NCBI GenBank assembly: GCA_050693155.1
Contig: JBOGWA010000040.1
Location: forward strand, 1-28,127
Direction of reading: 5' to 3'
Source: JBOGWA01 sp050693155
GTDB taxonomy: Bacteria > Actinomycetota > UBA4738 > CALAEC01
DNA: 28,127 nt
Of the stretch, positions 8,000-16,339 are shown in pieces (position 1 is the stretch's first letter; each line of letters opens with the position of its first letter). The notes beneath the pieces were generated by a model, which saw nothing but the letters and a program-made list of their open reading frames with translations, was not told where the DNA came from and ran no database searches. Position numbers and translations under genes: made by a program.

Positions 8000-9193
8000 G
8001 TGGCGGGTCGCCTCCGGACGATCGAGGATCTGGGGGGTCTCGACGGGCGACGTCTCTTCGTCAGGGTAGACCTGAACGTCCCTCTCGAGGACGGCTCGGT
8101 GGCCGATGATCTCCGGATCACAGCCGTCCTTCCCACGATCGATGAGCTCAGAGGCTCGGGGGCGGCAGTGGTGCTCGGGAGCCATCTCGGCCGGCCCAAG
8201 GGAACCGTCGTCGAGGACCTTCGACTCGACCCGGTTGCCGTTCGCCTGGAAGAGCTCGGCCGCTTCTCGGTCCAGAAGGTGGACGAGGTGGTCGGGGACG
8301 CCGTGACGAAAACGGCCGCCGAGCTGGCGCCGGGCGAGGTGCTGATGCTGGAGAACCTGCGGTTCGACCCGGGGGAGGAGGGCAACGACGGGCCGCTTGC
8401 GGATGCTCTGGCCGGTCTCGCCGACGCTTATGTGAACGACGCGTTCGGCGCGGCGCACCGCGCGCATGCTTCGGTCGTGGCGCTTGCCGAGCGCCTTCCG
8501 GCTGCGGCGGGCCGACTCATGCAACGCGAGGTCGACGTGCTCACGAGGCTCCTGGGGGAGCCCGAGAAGCCGTTCGTAGCGATCCTCGGCGGCGCCAAGG
8601 TTTCCGACAAGCTGGGCGTGATCGATGCGCTGCTCCCGCGGGTTGACGCGATCCTGATCGGAGGAGCGATGGCGTTTACCTTCCTCGCCGCCCAGGGTGC
8701 GGCGACCGGCGAGTCGCTGGTCGAGACCGGTCATCTGGATGCGGCCCGGGAAACGATGAATGCGGCCGAGCGTCGGGGCGTGCGCCTGGTGCTCCCCGAG
8801 GACGTTGTCGTCGCGGAAGAACCGGCGGCCCTCGTGCGCGTGGAAACGGTGCGGGCGCGCTCGATCCCGCCGGGCCTCAAGGGTCTCGATGTCGGCCCTC
8901 GGACCGTCGAGGAGTTCACGCGCGTTCTCGCCGACGCCCGGACCGTGTTCTGGAACGGGCCGATGGGTGTGTTCGAGGTGGAGCCGTTCGCCGAGGGCAC
9001 CCGAGGCCTCGCGCGGGCCGTCGCAGCGGCCGACGCGTTCACGGTCGTGGGCGGTGGAGACAGCGTCGCTGCGATCCGGCGCCTCGGATTCGAAGGCGAC
9101 GTCGATCATCTCTCCACCGGTGGGGGAGCGTCCCTCGAGTTCCTGGAAGGAAAGGACTTGCCGGGCGTCGCGGTCCTGCGAGAGGAGAAGTAG
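8000..9193 (+). CDS. pgk: Phosphoglycerate kinase
   Basis: The enzyme transfers the acyl phosphate of 1,3-bisphosphoglycerate to ADP, forming ATP and 3-phosphoglycerate. At 397 residues it is a normal bacterial length. Visible family segments in order are RVDLNVPLEDG (substrate-binding N-domain), GSHLGRPKG, NDAFGAAHRAHAS, ILGGAKVSDKLGVID, VFWNGPMGVFE and the nucleotide-binding loop VVGGGDSVAA with LSTGGGASLEF near the end. The start is the GTG at 8000, 4 nt after the gap stop; the protein aligns with the family from its first residues. Its stop abuts the tpiA start, so gap, pgk and tpiA are surely one transcript. Confidence 0.97.
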   Translation: MAGRLRTIEDLGGLDGRRLFVRVDLNVPLEDGSVADDLRITAVLPTIDELRGSGAAVVLGSHLGRPKGTVVEDLRLDPVAVRLEELGRFSVQKVDEVVGDAVTKTAAELAPGEVLMLENLRFDPGEEGNDGPLADALAGLADAYVNDAFGAAHRAHASVVALAERLPAAAGRLMQREVDVLTRLLGEPEKPFVAILGGAKVSDKLGVIDALLPRVDAILIGGAMAFTFLAAQGAATGESLVETGHLDAARETMNAAERRGVRLVLPEDVVVAEEPAALVRVETVRARSIPPGLKGLDVGPRTVEEFTRVLADARTVFWNGPMGVFEVEPFAEGTRGLARAVAAADAFTVVGGGDSVAAIRRLGFEGDVDHLSTGGGASLEFLEGKDLPGVAVLREEK

Positions 9194-9967
9194 GTGACCG
9201 ACCGGCGCCCGATCATCGCCGCGAACTGGAAGATGCACAACTCGCATCTCGAGGCGATCCAGACCACCCAGAAGCTCTCCTATCTGCTCGACCGGCCGAC
9301 CACGGAGGACGTCGAGGTCGTGATCTGCCCGCCGTTCACCGCGCTCCGGAGCGTGCAGACGTTGATCGACAGCGACCGCCTCTCGTTCGAGCTCGGCGCC
9401 CAAGACGTTCACTGGGAAGAGAAAGGCGCCTTCACGGGCGAGGTGTCACCGACCATGCTCGAGGCGCTGAAGGTCCGATACGTCATCATCGGCCATTCGG
9501 AGCGGCGGGAGCATTTCGGCGAGACGGATCCACAGATCGCGAAGAAGGCCAAGAGCGTGTTCGCACACGGCATGACCCCGATCCTTTGCGTCGGCGAGAC
9601 CCTCGACGAGCGCGAAGGGGGGCGGACGCAGGCCAAGGTCGAGGGCCAGGTTCGCGAAGATCTGGGGAGAACCTCGGGTGACGAGGCTCGGCGCATCGTG
9701 ATCGCCTACGAGCCGATCTGGGCAATCGGAACGGGACGCTCGTCCACTCCGGAGGATGCCGGGGAGGTGGCCGGCGCGATCCGCCGGTTGCTCGCGACGA
9801 TGTTCGATGCCGAGGTCGGTGAAGCCGTACGCATCCAGTACGGCGGGAGCGTGAAGGCCGGCAACATCCGGGACTTCATGGCCCACCCCGAGATCGACGG
9901 CGCGCTCGTAGGCGGCGCGAGCCTGGACCCCGAAGAGTTCGCCCTGATCGTCCGCTACCGCGGCTGA
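9194..9967 (+). CDS. tpiA: Triosephosphate isomerase
   Basis: The enzyme interconverts dihydroxyacetone phosphate and glyceraldehyde 3-phosphate. The 257-residue protein shows all catalytic parts: Asn11 and Lys13 in AANWKMH, the electrophile His101 in IIGHSERR, and the base Glu173 in AYEPIWAIGTG, which also begins the mobile loop 6. The phosphate-binding IQYGGSVKAGNI follows, then GALVGGASLDPEEF. The GTG start immediately follows the pgk stop, with AGGAG inside the end of pgk serving as ribosome binding site. In most actinobacteria secG comes next; here apgM and two ABC importers intervene. Confidence 0.97.
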   Translation: MTDRRPIIAANWKMHNSHLEAIQTTQKLSYLLDRPTTEDVEVVICPPFTALRSVQTLIDSDRLSFELGAQDVHWEEKGAFTGEVSPTMLEALKVRYVIIGHSERREHFGETDPQIAKKAKSVFAHGMTPILCVGETLDEREGGRTQAKVEGQVREDLGRTSGDEARRIVIAYEPIWAIGTGRSSTPEDAGEVAGAIRRLLATMFDAEVGEAVRIQYGGSVKAGNIRDFMAHPEIDGALVGGASLDPEEFALIVRYRG

Positions 9968-9972
9968 CCCAC

Positions 9973-11244
9973 ATGACCTCAAAGCGGCTTCTCTACGTGT
10001 GCCTCGATGGGCTCGGAGACGACCCGATTCCTGAGTTCGATGGGCGAACGCCGCTCGAAGCGGCCGCGACCCCCCTGCTGGATGAACTGGCCGGAAGAGG
10101 GCGTCTGGGGTTGGTCCACACGGTTGGGAAAGGAATCGCCCCGGAGTCAGACATCGCCGTGTTCGCGATCCTCGGCTACGACCCGCGCGAAGATCATCCG
10201 GGGCGGGGAGTGCTCGAGGCCATCGGCTCGGGCATGAACCTCGAGGCCGGCGACGCGGCGTTCCGGGTGAACTTCGCAACCGCTGATGGGGATCGGATCC
10301 TAGATCGACGCGTCGGGCGAGACCTTCCTTCCGAAGACGCGCAGGCGCTCGCCGAGGAAGTGAACGCCGCGGTTTCGCTCCCGGGCGCCACGGCCGAGCT
10401 CCGAGCGACGGTCGAGCACCGAGGGGTACTCGTCCTTCGATCGGCGCAAGACTCGCTCTCCGCGAACGTATCGAACACGGACCCCGCGTATGAGAAGCAG
10501 GGAACCCTGGGAGTGGCGCTCGAAACCTTCGAAGATCGCGTCGCAAGGAGCGAACCGCTCGCCGACACGGAGGAGGCAGGGCGAACCGCCGACCTGCTGA
10601 ACAGGTTCACCGAGGCCTCGGCCGCGGTCCTGGATGGATCCAGCGTGAACGACCGACGACGACGAGAGGGGAGGCTTCCGGCAAACCTCATCCTTGCGAG
10701 GGATGCGGGTGACCACGTCCCGGACATCGAACCGATCGCGAAGCGGTTCGGCCCCTCGTGGGGATGCTTCGTCGAGATGCCCGTTGAGCGGGGCATCGCG
10801 ATGGTGCTGGGAATGGCCGAAGTGCCGGCGCCGACGACTCCCGGCGCCGCCGAGCGGTACGCAGCGTGGGCGGCGCTCGCAGCCGAGGCGATCGAGGGCC
10901 ACGATGCCCTCTACATCCACATCAAGGGCCCCGACGTCCCGGCCCATGATGGCAAGGCGGAGGAGAAGCGCCGGATCATTGAATCGATCGACCGATCGTT
11001 TTTTGGGGAGCTTCTGCCGTCGATCGATCCGGCAGCGACCCTGCTGGCGGTCACGGCGGATCACGCAACATCGTGCGTTCGGAAAGCACATACGGACGAC
11101 CCGGTCCCGTTGATCGTCGGCGGCCCGGGCGTGGATCCGGACGGCGCCGATGCGTTTGGCGAGCGGGCCGCCGCCGACGGATCGATCGGAACGATCCGCG
11201 GTGTCGAGATCGTCCCCGCGCTTGTGGCATTGATGAAGGTGTAA
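9973..11244 (+). CDS. apgM: 2,3-bisphosphoglycerate-independent phosphoglycerate mutase, archaeal type
   Basis: The enzyme interconverts 3- and 2-phosphoglycerate through a phosphoserine intermediate and belongs to the alkaline phosphatase superfamily. The 423-residue protein has the metal-binding Asp12 in YVCLDGLGDDP. The probable catalytic Ser59 lies in PESDIAVFAILGYDP. The late metal ligands are in HIKGPDVPAHDGKAEEK and AVTADHATSC. The match is to the archaeal-type (aPGM) branch, not to the longer bacterial GpmI. It follows tpiA after 5 nt, so the run gap, pgk, tpiA, apgM covers consecutive lower-glycolysis steps. The start is ATG at 9973. The first ABC permease gene begins only 9 nt after its stop. 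Confidence 0.92.
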   Translation: MTSKRLLYVCLDGLGDDPIPEFDGRTPLEAAATPLLDELAGRGRLGLVHTVGKGIAPESDIAVFAILGYDPREDHPGRGVLEAIGSGMNLEAGDAAFRVNFATADGDRILDRRVGRDLPSEDAQALAEEVNAAVSLPGATAELRATVEHRGVLVLRSAQDSLSANVSNTDPAYEKQGTLGVALETFEDRVARSEPLADTEEAGRTADLLNRFTEASAAVLDGSSVNDRRRREGRLPANLILARDAGDHVPDIEPIAKRFGPSWGCFVEMPVERGIAMVLGMAEVPAPTTPGAAERYAAWAALAAEAIEGHDALYIHIKGPDVPAHDGKAEEKRRIIESIDRSFFGELLPSIDPAATLLAVTADHATSCVRKAHTDDPVPLIVGGPGVDPDGADAFGERAAADGSIGTIRGVEIVPALVALMKV

Positions 11245-11253
11245 AAAGAGACG

Positions 11254-12237
11254 ATGGCTCAAGTTGCGTCGCAACCCCTCCAGGCGCCCGTGCAACCGCA
11301 GCTCGGCGGCGAGCCGACGGCCGCCACGATCGGGAAGACCCCGTGGCAACTCTTCTGGGCCCGTTTCAAGCAGGACAGACTCGCCTTCGTCGGGCTCGGC
11401 TTCATCGCACTGCTCGCCGTGCTCGCGCTTGCGGCGCCGCTCGTCGCCAAGCTCGTCGGCCACGGTCCGAACGATCTCTTCCAGGAGCAAATGCTGGACG
11501 AGTTCGGGCTCCCGAGGGGCCCGAACGGCGACTTCTGGTTCGGAGCCGATCGATCGGGCCGCGACCTGTTCGTCCGGGTGCTCTACGGGGCCCGGACCTC
11601 ACTCGCAGTCGCGCTGTTTGCAACGGTCATCGCAGTGATCATCGGGGTGACGCTCGGAATCACCGCGGGCTACTTTCGAGGATGGGTGGACACGCTCATC
11701 TCTCGCGTGATCGACATCGTGCTCGCTATGCCGCTCCTCCTCTTCGCGCTCGGGATCGTGGCGGCCTGTTCCACGTCGAGAGAGGGATGCCTCGGGGGGG
11801 TGGTCAGACCCGGCTTGGGGCTGGTGGTGTTCGTCATCTCCTTGTTCAGCTGGCCCTACATCGCCCGGATCATGCGGGGGAACACGCTCTCGATCCGCGA
11901 GAAGGAGTTCGTCGAGGCAAGCCGTTCGCTCGGCGCAGGCAACCGCCGGATCATGTTCCGCGAGATCCTCCCGAACCTGGCGGCGCCGATCATCGTGTAT
12001 TCCACGCTCATCATCCCGAGCAACATCCTGTTCGAGGCGGCCTTGTCGTTCCTCGGCCTCGGCGTCCCGGCGCGCACCCCGTCGTGGGGGAGGATGCTCT
12101 CCGAGGCGGCGCCGATCTTTGAGATAGCCTGGTGGATGATGGTGTTCCCCGGGCTGTTCCTTTTTCTCACGACGCTGGCGTTCAACCTTCTCGGAGACGG
12201 ACTTCGAGATGCGCTCGACCCGAGAACCGGTAGATGA
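11254..12237 (+). CDS. Oligopeptide/dipeptide ABC importer, permease C (importer 1)
   Basis: This is an inner-membrane permease of the DppC/OppC family that pairs with a DppB-type permease to form the channel. The 327-residue protein has the N-terminal cytoplasmic segment and first helix typical of the family (QLFWARFKQDRLAFVGLGF, then a long hydrophobic helix). A periplasmic stretch ends in FGADRSGRDLF. It has the conserved EAA loop that docks the ATPases (EFVEASRSLGAGNRRIMFRE) and the C-terminal LSFLGLGVPARTPSWG and GDGLRDALDPR. A small insertion with two cysteines (ACSTSREGC, near base 11770) lies between helices. The ATG start at 11254 is 9 nt after apgM, so it may share the glycolytic transcript. 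It stands before its binding protein, which is unusual. Confidence 0.92.
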   Translation: MAQVASQPLQAPVQPQLGGEPTAATIGKTPWQLFWARFKQDRLAFVGLGFIALLAVLALAAPLVAKLVGHGPNDLFQEQMLDEFGLPRGPNGDFWFGADRSGRDLFVRVLYGARTSLAVALFATVIAVIIGVTLGITAGYFRGWVDTLISRVIDIVLAMPLLLFALGIVAACSTSREGCLGGVVRPGLGLVVFVISLFSWPYIARIMRGNTLSIREKEFVEASRSLGAGNRRIMFREILPNLAAPIIVYSTLIIPSNILFEAALSFLGLGVPARTPSWGRMLSEAAPIFEIAWWMMVFPGLFLFLTTLAFNLLGDGLRDALDPRTGR

Positions 12238-12312
12238 TGGAGCGAGCGAACGAAAGGAGGGGCAAGAGACTACGACGGAATCAGGGAAACGAGCCCAGAG
12301 AGAGGGGGGGCT

Positions 12313-14163
12313 GTGAGAGGTAGACGATATTCGCGTTTGATCGCCGGTCTGGCGGCCGTCACGTTGCTGGCCGCGGCCTGCGGAGGAGACCAGGCTCCTC
12401 AGGAGCAACCTGGGGCTGGAGGGATCCTTCGAACGGCGGGCGACTCGTTCGAGTTCACCGCCGGATTCGATCCCTCCGCCGAGTACCTAGGGACCGCGTG
12501 GGGGTACTACTCGAACCTCCTCGTGAGGACGCTCGTCGGTTACAACCATGTCTCGGGGGCGGCTGGGAACGAACTGGTCCCCGACCTCGCGACCGACCTG
12601 CCGGAGATTTCCGATGACGGGCTGACCTACACGTTCACCCTTAAGGACGGGATCACGTTCGGCCCGCCCGTTGATCGGGAGATCGTCGCCGAGGACATCG
12701 TGTACGCCTTCGAGCGCCTGGGGACCGAGTCGGTGGCCGCCGGGTATGCCTTCTACTACACGGTGATCGAGGGCTTCGAGGACTTCCAGAACGGCAAGGC
12801 CGACGCGATCTCCGGAATCGAGGCCACGGACGACAAGACGATCTCGTTTACCCTCACGGGTCCGACCGGGGACTTCCCGTTCCGGGTCGCGATGCCGGCG
12901 ACCGGCCCGATCCCGCGAGAGGTCGCAGAGTGCTGGGAAGACGCGACGGAGTACGGCCGGTACGTGATCGCCTCGGGCCCGTACATGATCGAGGGGAGTG
13001 AAAACCTCGACATCACGAGCTGCAAGGCGATGGAGCCGATCTCGGGCTTCGATCCGGAGCGGCGTCTGTCGTTCGTCCGGAACCCGAACTACGATCCGGC
13101 GACCGACAGCCCCGAGGCGCGGGAGAACCTGCTCGACGGCGTCGAGGTCCTCATCAACACCAACGTCGATGACATCTACAACAAGGTGGCGCTCGACGAG
13201 CTGGACACCGAGAAAGCGTCGGGCAACCCGACCGGGGACGTGATCCGTCGCTTCACTCGGGATGCGGAGCTCGAGGACCAGATTTTCGCCAGTAGCGCGG
13301 ACCGGACCTGGTACCTCTACTTCAACCTGGCGCAGCCGCCGTTCGACGACGTCCACGTCCGGAAGGCGGCCAACTTCGTGATGGACAAGGCCGGTCTCCA
13401 GCGTGCGTGGGGCGGCGAGTTCGCCGGGCCGATCGCGACGCACCTGATGCCACCGGAGATGACGGGCGGTACACCGACGGCCGAGGAGTACGACCCGTAC
13501 CCGAGCGAGGGGTTCGCGGGGGACGTGGAAGCCGCCAAGGAAGAGATGGCGCTCTCGAAGTACGACTCCGATGGGGACGGCCTCTGTGATGATCCGGTTT
13601 GCGACAACGTCCTTCACGCGGCCGCGAACACTCCGCCGTTCTCCGAGATGGTGCCGGTCATCGAGTCGTCCTTCGACAAGATCGGGATCACGATCAACAC
13701 GAGGGAGTTCGAAGACGCCTACACCCCAATCCAAACCGTGGCCGAGAACATTCCGATCGGATCGCGGACGGGATGGGGGAAGGACTACGCGGACGCCTCG
13801 ACCTTCGCGGTGCTGTGGGACAGCAGGAGCATCGTTCCCACGAACAACATCAACAACGCGCTGGTCGGGTTGACTCCTGAGATCGCTGCCGATCTCGAGG
13901 GGATCACCGGCAACCTCGACGGCATCCCGAGCGTCGATGATGACATCGACGCCTGCAACGCTCTTCAGGATCAGGCGCGCATCGACTGCTGGATCGCGCT
14001 CGACAAGAAGATCATGGAGGACATCGTTCCGTGGGTCCCCTACCTGTGGGCGAGCTTCGTGACGGTCGTGAGCTCGGCGGTGACGAACTACGAGTTCGAT
14101 CAGTTCTCCGGCGAGCACGCGTTCGCGCACATGACGGTGGATCCGTCGCTGCAGAAGCAATAA
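12313..14163 (+). CDS. Family 5 extracellular solute-binding lipoprotein (importer 1)
   Basis: This is the substrate receptor of importer 1, expected to be lipid-anchored outside the cytoplasmic membrane and to bind peptides or similar solutes. The 616-residue protein starts with a lipoprotein signal (RRYSRLIAGLAAVTLLAAAC). It has the SBP_bac_5 pattern: LVRTLVGYN, PDLATDLPEISDDGLTYTF, LKDGITFG, DIVYAFERLG, then ASGPYMIEG and RNPNYDP. DSDGDGLCDD at residues 418-427 corresponds to the DTDGDG loop common in this family and need not bind calcium. The GTG start at 12313 directly follows a purine-rich GAGAGGGGGGG site. The substrate cannot be told from sequence. A hairpin and tandem repeats follow the stop, before permease B. 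Confidence 0.9.
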   Translation: MRGRRYSRLIAGLAAVTLLAAACGGDQAPQEQPGAGGILRTAGDSFEFTAGFDPSAEYLGTAWGYYSNLLVRTLVGYNHVSGAAGNELVPDLATDLPEISDDGLTYTFTLKDGITFGPPVDREIVAEDIVYAFERLGTESVAAGYAFYYTVIEGFEDFQNGKADAISGIEATDDKTISFTLTGPTGDFPFRVAMPATGPIPREVAECWEDATEYGRYVIASGPYMIEGSENLDITSCKAMEPISGFDPERRLSFVRNPNYDPATDSPEARENLLDGVEVLINTNVDDIYNKVALDELDTEKASGNPTGDVIRRFTRDAELEDQIFASSADRTWYLYFNLAQPPFDDVHVRKAANFVMDKAGLQRAWGGEFAGPIATHLMPPEMTGGTPTAEEYDPYPSEGFAGDVEAAKEEMALSKYDSDGDGLCDDPVCDNVLHAAANTPPFSEMVPVIESSFDKIGITINTREFEDAYTPIQTVAENIPIGSRTGWGKDYADASTFAVLWDSRSIVPTNNINNALVGLTPEIAADLEGITGNLDGIPSVDDDIDACNALQDQARIDCWIALDKKIMEDIVPWVPYLWASFVTVVSSAVTNYEFDQFSGEHAFAHMTVDPSLQKQ

Positions 14164-14179
14164 GCGGGCGGTAGACGCG

Positions 14180-14212
14180 GGAGGGGGTCGACCCGGAGGG
14201 TTGGCCCCCTCC
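14180..14212 (+). terminator. Nested hairpin after binding-protein gene 1 (possible terminator or 3' stabiliser)
   Basis: The arms 14180-14189 (GGAGGGGGTC) and 14203-14212 (GGCCCCCTCC) pair over 10 bp, two of them G-U. A smaller hairpin, ACCC/GGGT at 14191-14201, sits in the loop. The hairpin starts 16 nt after the stop codon. Only a short CTCTCT tract follows rather than a run of T, so termination is uncertain; it may instead slow 3' decay of the binding-protein mRNA. Confidence 0.5.
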
Positions 14213-14220
14213 TCTCTGAC

Positions 14221-14332
14221 CGGGGGCTACCGCTCCGCTTGACTCCGGGAGTCGCTTCCTGATCCTTCCTGGCTCCGCTTGACTCCGGGAGCCGCTTCCT
14301 GATCCTTCCTGGCTCCGCTTCTTGAGCCCCCG
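14221..14332. repeat. 8-bp inverted repeat enclosing the 40-bp tandem repeats
   Basis: CGGGGGCT at 14221-14228 is the exact reverse complement of AGCCCCCG at 14325-14332. Extending outward, 10 of 11 positions match (GACCGGGGGCT against GTCCGGGGGCT). The pair brackets the two 40-bp repeats and could close a long stem around them in RNA. The right arm ends 10 nt before the TATAAT box of the next gene. Confidence 0.6.
14232..14320 (+). repeat. 40-bp direct tandem repeat, 2.2 copies
   Basis: Two units at 14232-14271 and 14272-14311 differ at one position (T at 14252, C at 14292). A partial third copy, GCTCCGCTT, lies at 14312-14320. Each unit contains TTGACT (14239-14244 and 14279-14284), which resembles a -35 hexamer but has no -10 box at the right distance. 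Copy 1 also contains the small hairpin GACTCCGGGAGTC; the single base change in copy 2 breaks it. There are no spacers, so it is not a CRISPR array. Confidence 0.85.
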
Positions 14333-14348
14333 GACCCCTCTCTATAAT
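14322..14348 (+). promoter_or_regulatory. Putative promoter of permease B (importer 1)
   Basis: A perfect TATAAT at 14343-14348 is preceded by TTGAGC at 14322-14327 with a 15-nt spacer. Transcription would start near 14355, only about 5 nt before the ATG at 14360, so the mRNA would be nearly leaderless. No ribosome binding site is visible. The TATAATCG core is identical to that before the tRNA-Leu gene. This would give permease B and the ATPases a start independent of the binding protein. Confidence 0.55.
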
Positions 14349-14359
14349 CGGTGCCGTCT

Positions 14360-15325
14360 ATGGGTCGCTATATCGTCCGGCGGGTGCTCTGGCTGGCTCT
14401 GGTCGTCCTCATCATCACTCTCGTTACGTTCGTCATCTTCTTTCTCCTGCCGCCCACGGACCCGCTTCGAAACTTCGCCGGGAGGCAGCCCACGCCCGAG
14501 CTGCTCGACGAGCTGAAGCGACAGCTCGGGTTGGACCAGCCGATGTTCGTGCAGTACGGCCTGTTTCTGAAGCGATTCTTCGTCGGAGATCAGTACGGGT
14601 GGCCCGGTCTGGGGCTTTCGTTCGACACGCGAGCGCCCATCCGCGATGAGATCGTTCAGCGCTTGGGGGTCACCTCTCAGCTTGCCGCAGGCGCGGCGGT
14701 GATCTGGCTCCTCCTGGGCATCCCCATCGGCATCCTGTCCGCCCTGAAGCGGCGAACCTTCGCCGATCGGGCGGCAATGGGGTTCGCGCTCTTCGGCGTC
14801 TCCGCCCCGGTCTTCTGGCTCGGGTACATGTTCCTCTTCGTGTTCTGGCAGACGCTGGGGATTGCCGCCGGCGCGAACTACGTCTCGCCGACCGACGATT
14901 TCCTCGGTTTTCTCAATCACATGATCATGCCGTGGGTCGTCGTCTCCTTGTTGTTCGCGGCCTTCTACGCGCGGATGGTTCGCGGAAACCTCATCGAGAC
15001 GATGTCCGAGGACTACATCCGGACGGCACGAGCGAAGGGCTTATCTGAGCGTCGCGTCATCTTCAAACACGGGCTCCGGGCGAGTCTGACCCCGGTCGTG
15101 ACGATGTTTGGGATCGACCTGGGGACCCTGCTCGGGGGAGCGATCATCACGGAGACGGTCTTCAACCTCCCCGGCCTCGGGGCCTACACGGTGAAATCCG
15201 TCGTGGAGGGCGACCTCCCTGCCGTCCTCGGCGTGACGCTCGTGGCGTCGTTCTTCATCGCGTTCATGAACCTGGTCGTCGACATCCTGTACGCGTACCT
15301 CGATCCGCGCGTACGGTACGCATGA
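14360..15325 (+). CDS. Oligopeptide/dipeptide ABC importer, permease B (importer 1)
   Basis: This is an inner-membrane permease of the DppB/OppB family, partner of the permease at 11254. The ATG at 14360 is chosen over the in-frame GTG at 14351 because the family begins MxRYIxRR; this gives 321 residues. The first membrane helix is RVLWLALVVLIITLVTFVIF, followed by the family's periplasmic loop (DPLRNFAGRQPTPELLDELK and LGLDQPMFVQYG). Further helices and the EAA loop follow (EDYIRTARAKGLSERRVIFK), then TVFNLPGLG and the C-terminal DPRVRYA. No Shine-Dalgarno site is seen; a TATAAT box ends 11 nt upstream. The downstream ATPase gene starts at the base after its stop. Confidence 0.93.
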   Translation: MGRYIVRRVLWLALVVLIITLVTFVIFFLLPPTDPLRNFAGRQPTPELLDELKRQLGLDQPMFVQYGLFLKRFFVGDQYGWPGLGLSFDTRAPIRDEIVQRLGVTSQLAAGAAVIWLLLGIPIGILSALKRRTFADRAAMGFALFGVSAPVFWLGYMFLFVFWQTLGIAAGANYVSPTDDFLGFLNHMIMPWVVVSLLFAAFYARMVRGNLIETMSEDYIRTARAKGLSERRVIFKHGLRASLTPVVTMFGIDLGTLLGGAIITETVFNLPGLGAYTVKSVVEGDLPAVLGVTLVASFFIAFMNLVVDILYAYLDPRVRYA

Positions 15326-16339
15326 GTGCCTGACACCCTGCTCTCGGTTCGCGACCTGATGGTTCACTTCGCCACGCCCGATGGGATCGTGAAGGCCGTC
15401 GACGGAGTGTCGTTCGACATCGAGCGGGGCGAGACGCTCGGTGTCGTCGGGGAGTCGGGATCGGGAAAGAGTGTGACCTTCCTCAGCGTCATGGGCCTGA
15501 TCACCCACAAACAGGCGCACATCGAGGGGGAGGTGATATTCCGCGGCGAATCCCTCCTGGATCTCCCCCCGGATCAAATGCGTCATCTGCGAGGTCCCGG
15601 GATGAGCATGGTGTTCCAGGACCCCATGACCTCGCTTCACCCGATGTATCGGGTGGGGGATCAGATCGTGGAGGCGATCCGGGCTCACCGCGATCTCTCG
15701 AACGACGAAGCCCGCACCATGGCCGTCGAGATGCTCGATCGAGTGGGCATCTCTCGTCCCGACGAGCGCGTCCGTCAGTATCCTCACGAGTTCTCCGGCG
15801 GGATGCGCCAGCGGGCCATGATCGCGATGGCGCTGGCTCTCAACCCGGACCTCCTCATCGCGGATGAACCGACGACGGCGCTCGACGTGACCGTCCAGGC
15901 GCAGATCCTCGAACTGATCGACGCGTTGAAGGAGGAGTTCCACGCCGCCGTAGTGCTGATCACCCACGACCTCGGCGTTGTCGCCGAGCACTGCGACGAC
16001 ATCATCGTCATGTATGCCGGTCGCGTGGCCGAGCGCGGTACCTCGGACGACATCTACTACGACGCGCTGCACCCCTATACGTGGGGCCTCCTCCAGTCCA
16101 TTACCCGGGTCGACCAGCCGAAGACCGAGCGGTTGCGTCCCATCCCGGGCCTTCCCCCATCGTTGATCTTCGTACCGCCGGGTTGCGCCTTTCATCCCCG
16201 ATGCCCGCACGTCATGGACGTGTGCCGGGTCGATGTTCCCGAGCTCGTCAGCCACGAGGGCGGTCACGGCTCCGCTTGCCACCTGCCGCTCGACGAGAAA
16301 CGCCGCATCTTCTCCGAGGACGTGGCCATCCGGTCGTGA
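15326..16339 (+). CDS. Oligopeptide/dipeptide ABC importer, ATPase D (importer 1)
   Basis: This is the DppD/OppD-type ATPase, which with its DppF-type partner drives import from the cytoplasmic face. The 337-residue protein has the P-loop GESGSGKS (about residues 42-49), Q-loop VFQDPMTSLHP, signature FSGGMRQR, Walker B LLIADEPTTALDV and switch ITHDLG. The C-terminal oligopeptide-transporter domain holds four cysteines: Cys287-x5-Cys293-x6-Cys300 and Cys318. Cysteines in this region are reported to hold an iron-sulfur cluster in mycobacterial oligopeptide permeases; I recall this and could not check it. The GTG start immediately follows the permease B stop. The stop overlaps the next ATPase start (GTGA). 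Confidence 0.95.
   Translation: MPDTLLSVRDLMVHFATPDGIVKAVDGVSFDIERGETLGVVGESGSGKSVTFLSVMGLITHKQAHIEGEVIFRGESLLDLPPDQMRHLRGPGMSMVFQDPMTSLHPMYRVGDQIVEAIRAHRDLSNDEARTMAVEMLDRVGISRPDERVRQYPHEFSGGMRQRAMIAMALALNPDLLIADEPTTALDVTVQAQILELIDALKEEFHAAVVLITHDLGVVAEHCDDIIVMYAGRVAERGTSDDIYYDALHPYTWGLLQSITRVDQPKTERLRPIPGLPPSLIFVPPGCAFHPRCPHVMDVCRVDVPELVSHEGGHGSACHLPLDEKRRIFSEDVAIRS

Noticed and set aside
12234..12323. A 29-codon Arg/Glu-rich frame with an ATGA overlap to permease C and overlapping the start of receptor 1
   Set aside because: It is made of the purine-rich leader and ribosome binding region of the receptor gene and has low complexity. A coupling peptide cannot be excluded but nothing supports it.
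13564..13605. A DSDGDGLCDD calcium-loop-like motif inside receptor 1
   Set aside because: Family 5 solute-binding proteins commonly have a DTDGDG-type turn at this place, so it is not evidence of a calcium domain.
14232..14320. The 40-bp repeats as a CRISPR array
   Set aside because: The copies are directly abutting with no spacers, number only two and a fraction, and no cas gene is near.
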